Positions 52,754 to 62,362 of a stretch of 64,000 bases of DNA are shown here, piece after piece. The DNA comes from Treponema sp. GTDB taxonomy: Bacteria > Spirochaetota > Spirochaetia > Treponematales > Breznakiellaceae. The position numbers were made by a program, and so were the translations under genes. Below the pieces are notes generated by a model. The model was given only the letters and a program-made list of their open reading frames with translations, ran no database searches and was not told where the DNA came from. Numbering within the stretch: the stretch's first letter is position 1; each line of letters starts with the position of its first letter. The stretch lies in NCBI GenBank assembly GCA_031266875.1, contig JAISAE010000080.1, forward strand, positions 1 to 64,000, in the 5' to 3' direction.

Positions 52754-53843
52754 CCGGAGAGCCTTGTTGTATCTGTTCTACGATGCGTAAAAAACGTTCG
52801 GCGGCAAGCTCCGGCGACCAATTATGTACTATCCACTCCCGTGAATAATGCTTAAATTTTTCCAAAATCTCTCTGTTGTCAATAAGATACAGCAGCTTTT
52901 CAGCCAATTGCCGGTAATTGCCCGGCTTAAAAACAAAACCATTCACGCCGTCTTCTATCATGGTTCTAACAGAACCCGCCATGTTAGAACCAATCACCAC
53001 GCAGGATTCCGTCATGGCCTCATTTACAACAGTTCCCCAGCCTTCATGCCCGGAACTCGGAAGAACATATATATCCGATCCCCACATTATTTTTTTTATT
53101 TTGTCCAGGGGCTGAAAATTGAGTATCGTTATATGGTCCGATATCGCTAATGTAGCGCCCAGACGTATGATTTTTTTCTTTTGTTCCCCTTCGCCAACAA
53201 GAATTAATTGTGCTTCTTTTTTTTGTTTCAGTATAAGCGCGAATGCCTTTAATAAAGTATCAACCCTTTTCAATCCCACCATGTGGCCGCACCAGAAAAT
53301 GTGTATTTTATTCGGCAAAAAAAAGGAATTATGCTCTATGGATGAGGTTTCAGATGGTGAAAAATAACCAAAATTAAATATCCGGCCTGTGCATATATGT
53401 AAAAAATTGAAATCCCGCGCAGCGTAGTGTCCCTGAGCTAAATAATAAAATAATGGAAAAGAGGATAATTTCTTTAATTGAAAAACCAACTTTGCCTTGC
53501 GAGGATGGACTAAACGAAATTTTCCAAAAGGAGGCTTGAACCATCTTTCAGACGCATAAAAAGTTATTTTATTATGTTCCAGCCTCTTTTGCATCAAATG
53601 GAAATATTTTGACATTCTGCATACAACGACATCGGCTTCGTAAAAATGACGTTCAAATTTTTCTTTGTCGCTGTTTATCGTAAATATCCACGGCTCATTA
53701 AGAGCGGCAAAAGACATTCCCTTCCTTCTTGGGTTATCCAGTTGGCCTGCCGCGAGAAGAACTTCTTCATTGGTTGCTTTTAACACCTCCGCTATAAAAA
53801 CCGTGATATGATAATTAACCACTTCTTCTACAAAGAGTATCAA
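52716..53843 (-). CDS. GT4 glycosyltransferase
   Basis: A 375-residue retaining glycosyltransferase. The C-terminal domain has FWCGHMVGLKRVDTLLKAF, LILVGEGEQKKKI and SGHEGWGTVVNEAMTESCVVI (the E-x7-E site). It starts with TTG 53843 shortly after the EpsG gene, with AAGG upstream. The 3' end is duplicated beyond the insertion. Sugar donor unknown. Confidence 0.82.
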   Translation of the reverse strand: MILFVEEVVNYHITVFIAEVLKATNEEVLLAAGQLDNPRRKGMSFAALNEPWIFTINSDKEKFERHFYEADVVVCRMSKYFHLMQKRLEHNKITFYASERWFKPPFGKFRLVHPRKAKLVFQLKKLSSFPLFYYLAQGHYAARDFNFLHICTGRIFNFGYFSPSETSSIEHNSFFLPNKIHIFWCGHMVGLKRVDTLLKAFALILKQKKEAQLILVGEGEQKKKIIRLGATLAISDHITILNFQPLDKIKKIMWGSDIYVLPSSGHEGWGTVVNEAMTESCVVIGSNMAGSVRTMIEDGVNGFVFKPGNYRQLAEKLLYLIDNREILEKFKHYSREWIVHNWSPELAAERFLRIVEQIQQGSPVTIYHEGLMKVL

Positions 53844-53846
53844 ACC

Positions 53847-54965
53847 TTATCCCTGCGTTTTAAATAGAATGCTGGCATACGTGTATCCGTCGCTGACAAA
53901 AAAGCATTTAATACATAAAATACCAAAGGTTATCAAAAATATAACGATAAGCAATAGTTCTTTTTCATATCGAAAGAACGCCGCCCTTTCAAGCAGGGTT
54001 TTCACTAAAAAATAGATCGGATATACCAATGAAACCTCAAAATAATGCGTTACCCTCATTAACAAAATGGTGTTTAAGGCTATTAATTTAAGGCAAAATG
54101 AAAAAATTCCTATGGCAAACAAAACCCGTTCTTTTCTGGCGCGTATATATTTATAACATAATAAAGACAAAAAATAAACCGGCAAATTACTATACCGCAC
54201 CAATCTTGTCGTCAGCGGTATCCTGGTTGCGGCATATTCACCCCCTATATAGTGAGCATAAGGCGCAATATATTCCAGCCAGGATAGGATAATTTTTTCC
54301 AGATTAATGACAGACAGCAAAGACGAACCCGCTAACGCAAGAAATAAAACAGTAACATTCGATTTTTCAAACAGTATAGCCAAAAAGTAAAACGGCGCGA
54401 GAAAGAGGAGCGATTGATGAAATCCCGCGCCAATTAAGATGCATAGAACATACAAAACCAACTTTCGTTCAATAATACATATAATTGCAAGAAGAAAAAA
54501 GCTGACGGCTATATACTGTCTTATCGCATTAAATTGATTATAAAATGATATGGAAATAGTAAAATATAAATATATATACGCATATAAATACTTTACATCC
54601 AGATACATAATATAGGCAAATAATCCCGCCATAGTAATAAAGGCGCAAAGTATAATGCCAAGCTGGGGGTCTAAATTATTGGTTATAACAAAAATCGCTA
54701 AACCTGAAAAAAATATTTCATTTTTTGCGGCGCCAAGCCACCCCGCAAGTTTCTTATCAGAAAAATAAAGTAAATATGAAAAATAATCTTTGCCAACATT
54801 ATATTGCAGCCCTATAAACAAAACCCATATCCCAAATGTTAGCAAAAACAACAGCCTGGGATTACTAAGGCGGGAAGGTCTTTTGACGGTAACTGACGTA
54901 TTGTTTTTTATGCCCAGCGACACACAAAAAGCAACATTTATACATAGAAATATAAGATATGCCAT
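53847..54965 (-). CDS. EpsG/Wzy-like polysaccharide polymerase
   Basis: About 372 residues with ~10 membrane helices. It shows the EpsG-family region FIGLQYNVGKDYFSYLLYF and FNQFNAIRQYIAVSFFLLA (N-x-R-Q near a periplasmic loop). It would polymerise the repeat units flipped by the Wzx protein. ATG 54965 follows the previous stop by 2 nt; the track starts at TTG 54998. Confidence 0.8.
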   Translation of the reverse strand: MAYLIFLCINVAFCVSLGIKNNTSVTVKRPSRLSNPRLLFLLTFGIWVLFIGLQYNVGKDYFSYLLYFSDKKLAGWLGAAKNEIFFSGLAIFVITNNLDPQLGIILCAFITMAGLFAYIMYLDVKYLYAYIYLYFTISISFYNQFNAIRQYIAVSFFLLAIICIIERKLVLYVLCILIGAGFHQSLLFLAPFYFLAILFEKSNVTVLFLALAGSSLLSVINLEKIILSWLEYIAPYAHYIGGEYAATRIPLTTRLVRYSNLPVYFLSLLCYKYIRARKERVLFAIGIFSFCLKLIALNTILLMRVTHYFEVSLVYPIYFLVKTLLERAAFFRYEKELLLIVIFLITFGILCIKCFFVSDGYTYASILFKTQG

Positions 54966-54967
54966 AT

Positions 54968-56110
54968 CTATCGTATGATAGTGCTCATTCTTTGACAACC
55001 AGCGTCAAAACTAAAGTAATCCATATAATCATTTTGTATCTGTTTGTTATCAATCATATTATTTTTATAAAGGTCCATAAGACATTTGATTCCTTTTGTA
55101 AAAGTTTCTTCATCATCATATATCTGAAAATACGATTTATTAAAAAAATAATCATAACCTCTTGCAGAAACTTTATGTGCTAATACTGGAAGACCCTGTC
55201 TAAGACCGTCCATAATCCTTAATTTTAGACCGCCCCCAACATTTGTTGGACAATAATATATGATTCCATATTTAATAACATCTTCCATGTTTTCCGGATT
55301 TCGTATAATCGTTATAGTCCCAGTTTCTTTTTGAGCAATACCCATAATTGTTTTATTTGGATTTCTTCCGGCAAAAAGTATTTTGACATTTGGCAATTCT
55401 TTGCATAACAATACGTAATAATGCTTATAAAAATCTTTAATCCCACATTCAGTCTGCCGGCTTCCCAAGGATCCGGTAATTACCATTGTATAAGGGCCGG
55501 ACACCTTTTCTATAAGGGGAAGCGCCCGTTGAAAAGGTTCAAATGTTCCAATTACGGCCCTTTCGCCATTACATTTCCCATATTGTCTTTCAAAAAGCGC
55601 CATATCCGACTTAGTCAAAAATAAATTCAAATCGGCCTGATAATAAGCGTTCTTTTCATTCCTGATAACATAATAGGGAAAAAATCCCCGGAAGGAAGAC
55701 AAAGTTTTATTATCTACAGCATATTCTCTTTCATAATTGTGATGAATAACAACAACTTTGATATCAAATGATTTAATGCCATCAACCATATCTCCGGCAT
55801 AAGTACCGCCATTTATTATACATAATTTATATCGTCCTGGATACTTTTTTAAATGTAAAAAAATATATTTTCTAAAACGATGTAAATTTCCAAATATGGA
55901 AGATAGTATTGCAATTATTTTTTTACGCCTCGGTACGCCAAAATAGTTCCCTTTAGTTACTGTATTACCAATTGATTCTTGAGGCAGAATTAAATCAATA
56001 TTCTCTGAGCCATAAACATACTTTACCGCCTCATAATACGCCAAAACAGCCAGCCCTCCGCCAAAACGAACAAACAAGTCATTTGTTGCAATATAAAGTA
56101 TTTTATTCAC
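54968..56110 (-). CDS. GT4-type glycosyltransferase
   Basis: A 380-residue protein with YTMVITGSLGSRQTECGI and YYCPTNVGGGLKLRIMDGLRQGLPVLAH, the C-terminal GT4 donor site. The N-terminal half has GGGLAVLAYYEAV. It lies between the flippase and the polymerase. Sugar unknown. Confidence 0.75.
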   Translation of the reverse strand: MNKILYIATNDLFVRFGGGLAVLAYYEAVKYVYGSENIDLILPQESIGNTVTKGNYFGVPRRKKIIAILSSIFGNLHRFRKYIFLHLKKYPGRYKLCIINGGTYAGDMVDGIKSFDIKVVVIHHNYEREYAVDNKTLSSFRGFFPYYVIRNEKNAYYQADLNLFLTKSDMALFERQYGKCNGERAVIGTFEPFQRALPLIEKVSGPYTMVITGSLGSRQTECGIKDFYKHYYVLLCKELPNVKILFAGRNPNKTIMGIAQKETGTITIIRNPENMEDVIKYGIIYYCPTNVGGGLKLRIMDGLRQGLPVLAHKVSARGYDYFFNKSYFQIYDDEETFTKGIKCLMDLYKNNMIDNKQIQNDYMDYFSFDAGCQRMSTIIR

Positions 56111-56233
56111 ATCTTCCCCGAAAATATTGCACTATAAGGCACGAATAAATCATAATAACCGCTTAAGAAAAAACTACTATAGCTTTTTAAATCAAATAAT
56201 TTCCGATTTATTCTTCTGATAATGTTAATATTA

Positions 56234-57736
56234 TTAGAAAGAAGAAAATAATGATTTGAAATGCAACAATATATATCCTATGCCTGGGACAGCCAATATT
56301 ATTCCCACCTTAAATGCATATTTAATCCAGTCAAAATTGGATATGCCCGAATACGGAATGGCACATTTTATTATGTATATAGCTATAAAATAGCATAATC
56401 CCCATAGCATGATCCTGATTCCGGTATATTTAACTTTATCATTAAGAATCTTTGTATGAGAATAAATTATTATATCGACTGTACGATATGCAAAAGAACA
56501 GACAGAACCAATTAATACGCCACTTAGTCCATATTTAATCACAAAAAAAAGTGACGCTATAATATTAATCATAACTTCCAGCATCGATCTATTTTTCGTT
56601 TCTTTAAAATGTCCTGCGGCGCTTATTAATAAATCAGCAGGCACTCGCAATTTATTGGCAATTCCTACCACCACAAACAAAGTCGCCAACATTGGTTGTA
56701 TATATTCTGCATCAATCATATTTTTTGTGTATAGTTTCATAAAAGGAATAGTCAAAATATAAGCGCATGAATATATCCAACCTAATATAATAAAATACAT
56801 TGTCTCATATTTTTGATAAATCGAATTTATTCTTTTCTCAAATAATAATTTGCCAAAAAAAGCTTGCATTCCAGTAGAAATGCACCCAATTAAATTGCCA
56901 AGACCAACAAAAACCACTGAGTATACGGCATAAATACTGACAGTATTCAAATCACAAAATATACTTAATAAGACTATTGGCGAATTAAATATAATCAATC
57001 CACCTATTTGATGTATAAGCACATCCCATTTCTGTTGCAGTATATTAACATTTGGCGAATTAAATATATAAAGGTTATGATATTTTTGTTTAATGTAAGA
57101 AACTATCAAAACATACTTTAATAAAAAAGAAAATGAAATTACTGATTGCATCATTAATATTGATGATATATTAAATAACTTTATAAGCGCTATTGAAATA
57201 ACAGTATTTGAAATAATTTCTATGGTATGTATGAAGGCAACTACATAATTCTTTCTATCAGCAACAAGTAATACCCGATATTTGCCGATTAAAAAAAAAT
57301 CCGCTATGCCTGATATGCCCAGAATTAATACCATTAATCTTGATAAATTATTTTTTTCTTGACTTTTAATAATAAGTGGGTATATAATTGCAAGAATAAT
57401 AACTAATCCAGTAAATAAAAAACCAGATTTGTTGTAAAAATGTCTGGTTGCAGATAATATTTCATTTCTAGACTGGATATTTTTCTCTGCTAATGGTTTA
57501 TATAATATGGCAATTGATGCGCCTCCTATCCCTGATTCCACAACACCCAGATATGCAATAAACTGTTTTATAGATGAGGTCATACCATTTAATTCTGAAC
57601 CAAAGGTTTGAACTATCAATGGCGGTAAGATAAAACCGCAAATTATATTTACTGTTTGTAATAATAAATTGATTGAAACATTATATACTACTTCTTTTTT
57701 TTGCGATATACGATGTATATTGTTATTATGTATCAT
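56234..57736 (-). CDS. Wzx-type oligosaccharide flippase
   Basis: A 500-residue protein with ~12-14 membrane helices of the MATE/MOP type. The N-terminal cues are NIICGFILPPLIVQTFGSE and VVESGIGGASIAILY. It moves lipid-linked repeat units across the inner membrane. Very AT-rich. Confidence 0.82.
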   Translation of the reverse strand: MIHNNNIHRISQKKEVVYNVSINLLLQTVNIICGFILPPLIVQTFGSELNGMTSSIKQFIAYLGVVESGIGGASIAILYKPLAEKNIQSRNEILSATRHFYNKSGFLFTGLVIILAIIYPLIIKSQEKNNLSRLMVLILGISGIADFFLIGKYRVLLVADRKNYVVAFIHTIEIISNTVISIALIKLFNISSILMMQSVISFSFLLKYVLIVSYIKQKYHNLYIFNSPNVNILQQKWDVLIHQIGGLIIFNSPIVLLSIFCDLNTVSIYAVYSVVFVGLGNLIGCISTGMQAFFGKLLFEKRINSIYQKYETMYFIILGWIYSCAYILTIPFMKLYTKNMIDAEYIQPMLATLFVVVGIANKLRVPADLLISAAGHFKETKNRSMLEVMINIIASLFFVIKYGLSGVLIGSVCSFAYRTVDIIIYSHTKILNDKVKYTGIRIMLWGLCYFIAIYIIKCAIPYSGISNFDWIKYAFKVGIILAVPGIGYILLHFKSLFSSF

Positions 57737-57794
57737 AAATTTATATTATTAGATGATCTGTTGTACGGTTTCAAGTTTATTTTAATATATGCAT

Positions 57795-57915
57795 GATTAT
57801 CTTAACCTCCGCAATAAGGAATTCAAATCTGAATACCACGTCAATTGATTGTTAAGATTGCTATATCCACGTTCAGCAGAAATAAGAGCGGCTTTACAAC
57901 CTCCATTTACTCCAG
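57795..57915 (-). pseudogene. Short coding remnant upstream of wzx
   Basis: On the - strand a frame reads GGCKAALISAERGYSNLNNQ...LLRRLR and stop, with an in-frame stop just before. It resembles the tail of a lost gene, family unknown. The rest of 57737-58005 shows nothing. Confidence 0.3.
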
Positions 57916-58005
57916 CCTATATGTCCCGATCATCTTTTGCTCTTCATTAATTTAAATTTGCACATCATACCAGTGAAGCAGCTTATTTAATATTAAAACC
58001 TAATA

Positions 58006-59130
58006 CTAAAAAATATTGATTATTTTTTTCCATGCTGTTCCATCCCCGTAAGGGTTATGCGCTCTGGCCATTGCCTGATATGTGCCTTCATCAGACAGGA
58101 GCCGCTCAACATTCTCTACTATTGCCGCGCTGTCTGTTCCCACCAGCCGCACCGTGTCGGCGTCCACCGCCTCGGGGCGCTCGGTGGTGTCCCGCATCAC
58201 CAGCACCGGCTTCCCAAGCGAGGGGGCTTCTTCCTGCACGCCGCCGGAGTCGGTCAAGAGCAGGTAACAATGCCGCATCAGGCACACAAAAGGGAGATAA
58301 TCAAGCGGCGGAATCAGATAAATGTTGGTGATATTTGCTAAAAGCTCATATACCGGCTTTTGTACATTCGGGTTCAGATGGACAGGATACACAATGTCTG
58401 TATCGGGGTGAGTACGGGCTATCTCTTTTAATGCGTTACAAATACGCAAAAAGCCTTCGCCAAAGTTTTCACGCCGGTGGCCGGTTACCAGAATATAGCG
58501 CTTGTCCGCCACAGGCTTGTATCCTTTTTCCTCCAATTCTTTGAGTATCTGTAGGCGCAAGTCAGGAGTAGTATTGATAATTTCTGTCGCCATCAACAGG
58601 GTGTCTATCACCGTGTTTCCCGTAACCGTGATATTCGCGCTTATTTTTTCCTGTAACAGATTATTCCGCGAAGTTTCGGTCGGCGCAAAACAATAATCGC
58701 AGAGACGGTCAGTTAGCTGCCGATTCATTTCTTCTGGCCAGGGGGATGCCATGTTATAGGTCCGCAGGCCCGCTTCCACATGGGCTACTTTTATGTGCTG
58801 GTAAAACGCGGCAAGTCCGGCGGCGAGAGATGTGGTCGTGTCGCCATGCACAAAGACAATGTCAGGTCTAGCGTCTTTTAATACGTCGCGCATACCAAGC
58901 AGAACTTTTGAGGTAATGTCGTATAAGTCCTGATTAGGGGCCATGATGTTGAGGTCATAATCAGGTTTTATGTCAAAGACCGCTAATATCTGATCCAGCA
59001 TCTGCCGGTGCTGGCCAGTTACGCAGACTTTGACATCAAATTGATGAGGATATTTTTGAAAGGCTTTTACCACCGGCGCCATTTTTATGGCTTCGGGACG
59101 GGTGCCAAATACCAGTAATATTTTTTTCAT
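58006..59130 (-). CDS. wecB: UDP-N-acetylglucosamine 2-epimerase (non-hydrolysing)
   Basis: A 374-residue enzyme: [43 protein letters not shown] and [20 protein letters not shown]. It makes UDP-ManNAc, the substrate for WecC encoded just upstream. GC content is higher than in the flippase region. Confidence 0.94.
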   Translation of the reverse strand: MKKILLVFGTRPEAIKMAPVVKAFQKYPHQFDVKVCVTGQHRQMLDQILAVFDIKPDYDLNIMAPNQDLYDITSKVLLGMRDVLKDARPDIVFVHGDTTTSLAAGLAAFYQHIKVAHVEAGLRTYNMASPWPEEMNRQLTDRLCDYCFAPTETSRNNLLQEKISANITVTGNTVIDTLLMATEIINTTPDLRLQILKELEEKGYKPVADKRYILVTGHRRENFGEGFLRICNALKEIARTHPDTDIVYPVHLNPNVQKPVYELLANITNIYLIPPLDYLPFVCLMRHCYLLLTDSGGVQEEAPSLGKPVLVMRDTTERPEAVDADTVRLVGTDSAAIVENVERLLSDEGTYQAMARAHNPYGDGTAWKKIINIF

Positions 59131-59134
59131 TACA

Positions 59135-59245
59135 TTATCTTTTTCGGTCTGCGGATTACACGGATTTTCGTGGAATAAGAAAAAATAGATAGAACAAAAT
59201 CCATGTTAATTCGCGTAATCCATGGACTTTTTTCTTATTCCACAA
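59135..59245. repeat. Inverted-repeat element between wecC and wecB
   Basis: GTGGAATAAGAAAAAA (59170-59185) is mirrored by TTTTTTCTTATTCCAC (59228-59243). The inner arms carry GGATTACACGGATT / AATCCATGTTAATTCGCGTA, a phrase I recall from dispersed intergenic repeats in various bacteria. The element runs into wecC and codes its last residues (RKKSMDYAN). Confidence 0.75.
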
Positions 59246-60426
59246 AAATCAAACTCAATCTTTCCAATGGCTGCCGGTATGTTCAGAAATTCCTTATGCC
59301 GTACCAGCCATACCACAATATCCGCCTTTTGATACGCTTCCTGATACGGCGCTAAATTAAACATTTTATGGCTTTTGATGTTGGGTTCCACCACCAGCAC
59401 GTCCGCGTTGGCTTCGGAGATTATCCGCGAGGTGATGTACTTCGCGGGAGACTCGCGCAGGTCGTCAATGTCCGGCTTGAAGGCCAGGCCCATGCAGGCG
59501 ATAAGCGGCGGGCGGCCTGTGTTGTGTGTGAAATTCACGCAGGCTTCTAAAGTATGGTTGGCGCACCAGTCAGCTTTGTAGTCGTTGGTTTCACGGGCGC
59601 GTTTGATGATTTGCGCCTGTTCGGGGAAATCGGACACGATGAACCAGGGGTCTACCGCGATACAGTGGCCGCCTACGCCGCAGCCGGGCTGTAATATATT
59701 TACGCGGGGATGCTTATTCGCCAGTTCGATTAAATCCCATACATTAACGCCGGCCTTATTGCATATCATCGATAGTTCGTTGGCAAAGGCGATTTGCGCG
59801 TCTCGTGAGGAGTTTTCAGTGAGCTTGCACATTTCCGCAGTGCGGGCGTTTGTCTTGTGCAGGACACCTTTTACAAATTGGGCATAAAAGGCCGCCGCTT
59901 TGTCGGCTGATTCGGGATTCAAGCCGCCTATCACGCGGTTGTTGTGTTCTAATTCATATAGCACATTTCCCGGCAATACCCGCTCCGGGCAATAGGCGAT
60001 ATATACCTTATTTTTTAATTCCGGGCGCAGTTTGAAGATGAGGTCTGCCATTTTCTCGGTGGTCAATACCGGCGAGGTGGATTCTATCACAAAAAGATTG
60101 CCCTCTCGCAGAAACGGGATCACCATGCGTGTGGCTGATTCCACGAATGATATATCAGCGCGGTGATTTTGCTTAAAAGGAGTGGGAACAACGATGAAAA
60201 AGGCGTCCGCTTCTTCGGGCTGCGATGTGGCTTTCAACGCGCCCTTTTCCACGACTTGTTTTACCAGCGCGTCAAGTTCAGGCTCAACAATATGTATTTT
60301 CCCCTGATTGATAATATTCACCACTTCCGGGTTTACATCCACACCAGTAACGCTAATGTCCTTGCTTGCCACAACTGCGGCGGTAGGAAGGCCGATATAG
60401 CCTAGACCCATGAATATTACTTTCAC
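59206..60426 (-). CDS. wecC: UDP-N-acetyl-D-mannosamine dehydrogenase
   Basis: A 406-residue NAD-dependent enzyme that oxidises UDP-ManNAc to UDP-ManNAcA. The motifs are MGLGYIGLPTAAVVA, CKLTENSSRDAQIAFANE, and the nucleophile Cys in PGCGVGGHCIAVDPWF. It heads the - strand glycan locus. Its C-terminal residues come from the inverted-repeat element. A ~600-nt untranslated region lies upstream. Confidence 0.94.
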   Translation of the reverse strand: MKVIFMGLGYIGLPTAAVVASKDISVTGVDVNPEVVNIINQGKIHIVEPELDALVKQVVEKGALKATSQPEEADAFFIVVPTPFKQNHRADISFVESATRMVIPFLREGNLFVIESTSPVLTTEKMADLIFKLRPELKNKVYIAYCPERVLPGNVLYELEHNNRVIGGLNPESADKAAAFYAQFVKGVLHKTNARTAEMCKLTENSSRDAQIAFANELSMICNKAGVNVWDLIELANKHPRVNILQPGCGVGGHCIAVDPWFIVSDFPEQAQIIKRARETNDYKADWCANHTLEACVNFTHNTGRPPLIACMGLAFKPDIDDLRESPAKYITSRIISEANADVLVVEPNIKSHKMFNLAPYQEAYQKADIVVWLVRHKEFLNIPAAIGKIEFDFCGIRKKSMDYAN

Positions 60427-61290
60427 TGTTTTATTCCTCGACCAAATAGTATTTTGAAAAACAGAAATGAAAAGAGCAGACCCTACAAATGTGGAATATA
60501 AAACGTTGACATACTAGTAAACAGGGGATTAATCAGACAGCTCTATTACATCTTGATATAACACGTCCAGCAGCATAACACGTTTTCATACCTATGCCTG
60601 AAAAAAATGTACTATGATTGTTATCTTCTAACCAAACCCATCCGCTATGTTGCCAAGCGAAATAGGTGGTATTGCTGAAGGAGGACTTTGCAGTGTTGAA
60701 AATATTCACAGAAAAACACCCTCATCAGGCGTCTTTCTTAACAGTATAAATGTTTCCACAAATACACCAATAGCCACTGAATCCATGCCGTAAGCCGTAA
60801 CATTATCGGTCATACAATTCAGATTATAATAAAACTCAAAACTACAGGCATCTTTAATACAGATGCCAAAATAAACTCAAACCACCAGTCTAAAAGATAT
60901 ACCTCTCCGACGGCCTATTCATACAGACAACACAATAACGAGAAAACACAAAACACCTGCAACAGTGTTTTGAAAACAAGAGTATAGGAACACTTATATA
61001 AAGGAAGAAAGAAAGTGAATTTTCTAGAGATACATTGCAATTGTCCCATGGGGGGGGGGGGGGGGGCAGGCTATAGACAGATCTCTAACACTATACGAAA
61101 TATGAGGCTTATTTAACATGTCTACCCTCCTTCTAAACGCACCACAGACGGCGCTCAGATTCTCACCATACGACCAAACCGCAGGCGACTTATAAGTACA
61201 CCCTTACAAGTATAAATATATATATATCACACACTGAATTCTTTTGTCAAGCGTTTTACTAAAAAATGTGAAAGAGAATTGATAGATTCA
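60427..61290. other. Long intergenic region with a G17 tract
   Basis: No gene found in this AT-rich 0.86-kb stretch. An uninterrupted run of 17 G lies at 61050-61066. At about 61225-61260 a - strand TTGACA, followed after 17-18 nt by a TA-rich stretch (TATATATATATTTATAC), could start transcription toward wecC, placing the G run inside the leader. Confidence 0.55.
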
Positions 61291-61436
61291 TCGGTATAGG
61301 TCAAAGCGAACCTTGCACCGGTGGCGTAGTTCCTGGGCCTATCACCTTGCTGGCCCAGGTCAAAGAGAGCGGCAGCTTGTCGCGCATGAAAGGCCAGTTC
61401 ATGCGCGGGCTAAGGTTGTCGCTCTCTTTTTAGTCT
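61290..61436 (+). other. Structured GC-rich segment
   Basis: Two strong inverted repeats follow each other: CCTGGGCC / GGCCCAGG, then AGAGAGCG / CGCTCTCT enclosing CGCGCATGAA / TTCATGCGCG and ending in TTTTT. The second looks like an elongated terminator. Together they could be a small RNA with its own end, or the end of a lost gene. I recognise no known RNA family. Confidence 0.35.
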
Positions 61437-61455
61437 ACCGCGTACAGACGGCACG

Positions 61456-61641
61456 GTGTTTCTGCCCGGCCATCACGGAGCGGTTGTCATAGCGCCGCGC
61501 TCCATGAGGCTTCCCGCAGCAAGGACTTCGCCCGCTCACTTGCTGGGCGAAGTGAAGAAATTTGCCCCCGACGCCTATAAGGGCGGGGACAACAAAATCA
61601 TTATCACAGGCATTGCTCTTTCGATTGGCCGGGAGCGGTGA
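61456..61641 (+). pseudogene. Short coding fragment upstream of array E
   Basis: A ~60-codon frame ending EVKKFAPDAYKGGDNKIIITGIALSIGRER. The end looks like real protein, the start does not. It is probably the 3' tail of a lost gene; family unknown. Confidence 0.3.
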
Positions 61642-61659
61642 GCTTAAACATTAGGAGGA

Positions 61660-62330
61660 AATGCTGCCTCTGGAGTTTCTACACACATCTCTGGAAGTTC
61701 TACACATATCTCTGGAGTTTCCAAAGCTGCCTCTGGAGTTTCTACACACAGCTCTAGAAATTCTACACATAGCTCTGAAAACTCTACACACATCTCTGAA
61801 GTTTCCAAAGCCATCTCTGGAAGCTCTACACACACCCTGGAGTTTCTACACACAGCTTTTGAGTTTCCAAAGCCGTATCTGGAAACTCTACACACATCTC
61901 TGGAGGTTTCAAAGCTACCTCTGGAAGTGCTACACACATCTCTGAAAGATCTACACATATCTCTGGAGTTTCTACATACACCTCTGGAGTTTCCAAAGAC
62001 GTCTCTGGAAGTTCTACACATACCTTTGGAGTTTATAAAGCCATCTCTGGAGATTCTACATATACCTCTAGAAGTTCTACACACAGCTTTTTGAGTTTCC
62101 AAAGCCGTATCTGGAAGCTCTACACATATCTCTGGAGGTTCCAAAGCCACATCTGGAGTTTCTACACACATCTCTGGAGGTTCCAAAGCCACATCTGGAA
62201 GTGCTACACATATCTCTGGAAGTGCTAAAATTGGCTTGAAAAGGCTTGGAGATGGATGTATACTTTTCAAAGTTGGCTTTGGAAGTGCTAAAGGTGGCTT
62301 GAAAAGTGTTACAGGCGGCTATGCTGCTTT
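61660..62330. repeat. Array E: about 31 tandem 21-bp repeats
   Basis: The unit is CTGGAGTTTCTACACACATCT, with alternatives GGAAGTTCTACACATATCT and GGAGTTTCCAAAGCCATCT. A few units are 20 or 22 nt. The - strand reads as CVELPE/RDVCRNS heptads in two frames. It begins right after an AGGAGG-ATG (about 61652-61662) and stops about 30 bp before the next gene, which also has TAAGGAGG-ATG. Confidence 0.88.
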
Positions 62331-62362
62331 CACAAGAGGCTTGGGGCAGTAAGGAGGTTTAT

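Noticed and set aside
5040-62330. CRISPR arrays
   Set aside because: Units are contiguous 21-mers with no unique spacers of constant length, and there are no cas genes.
5040-62330. Diversity-generating retroelement variable repeats
   Set aside because: No reverse transcriptase, template repeat or A-specific substitution pattern is visible.
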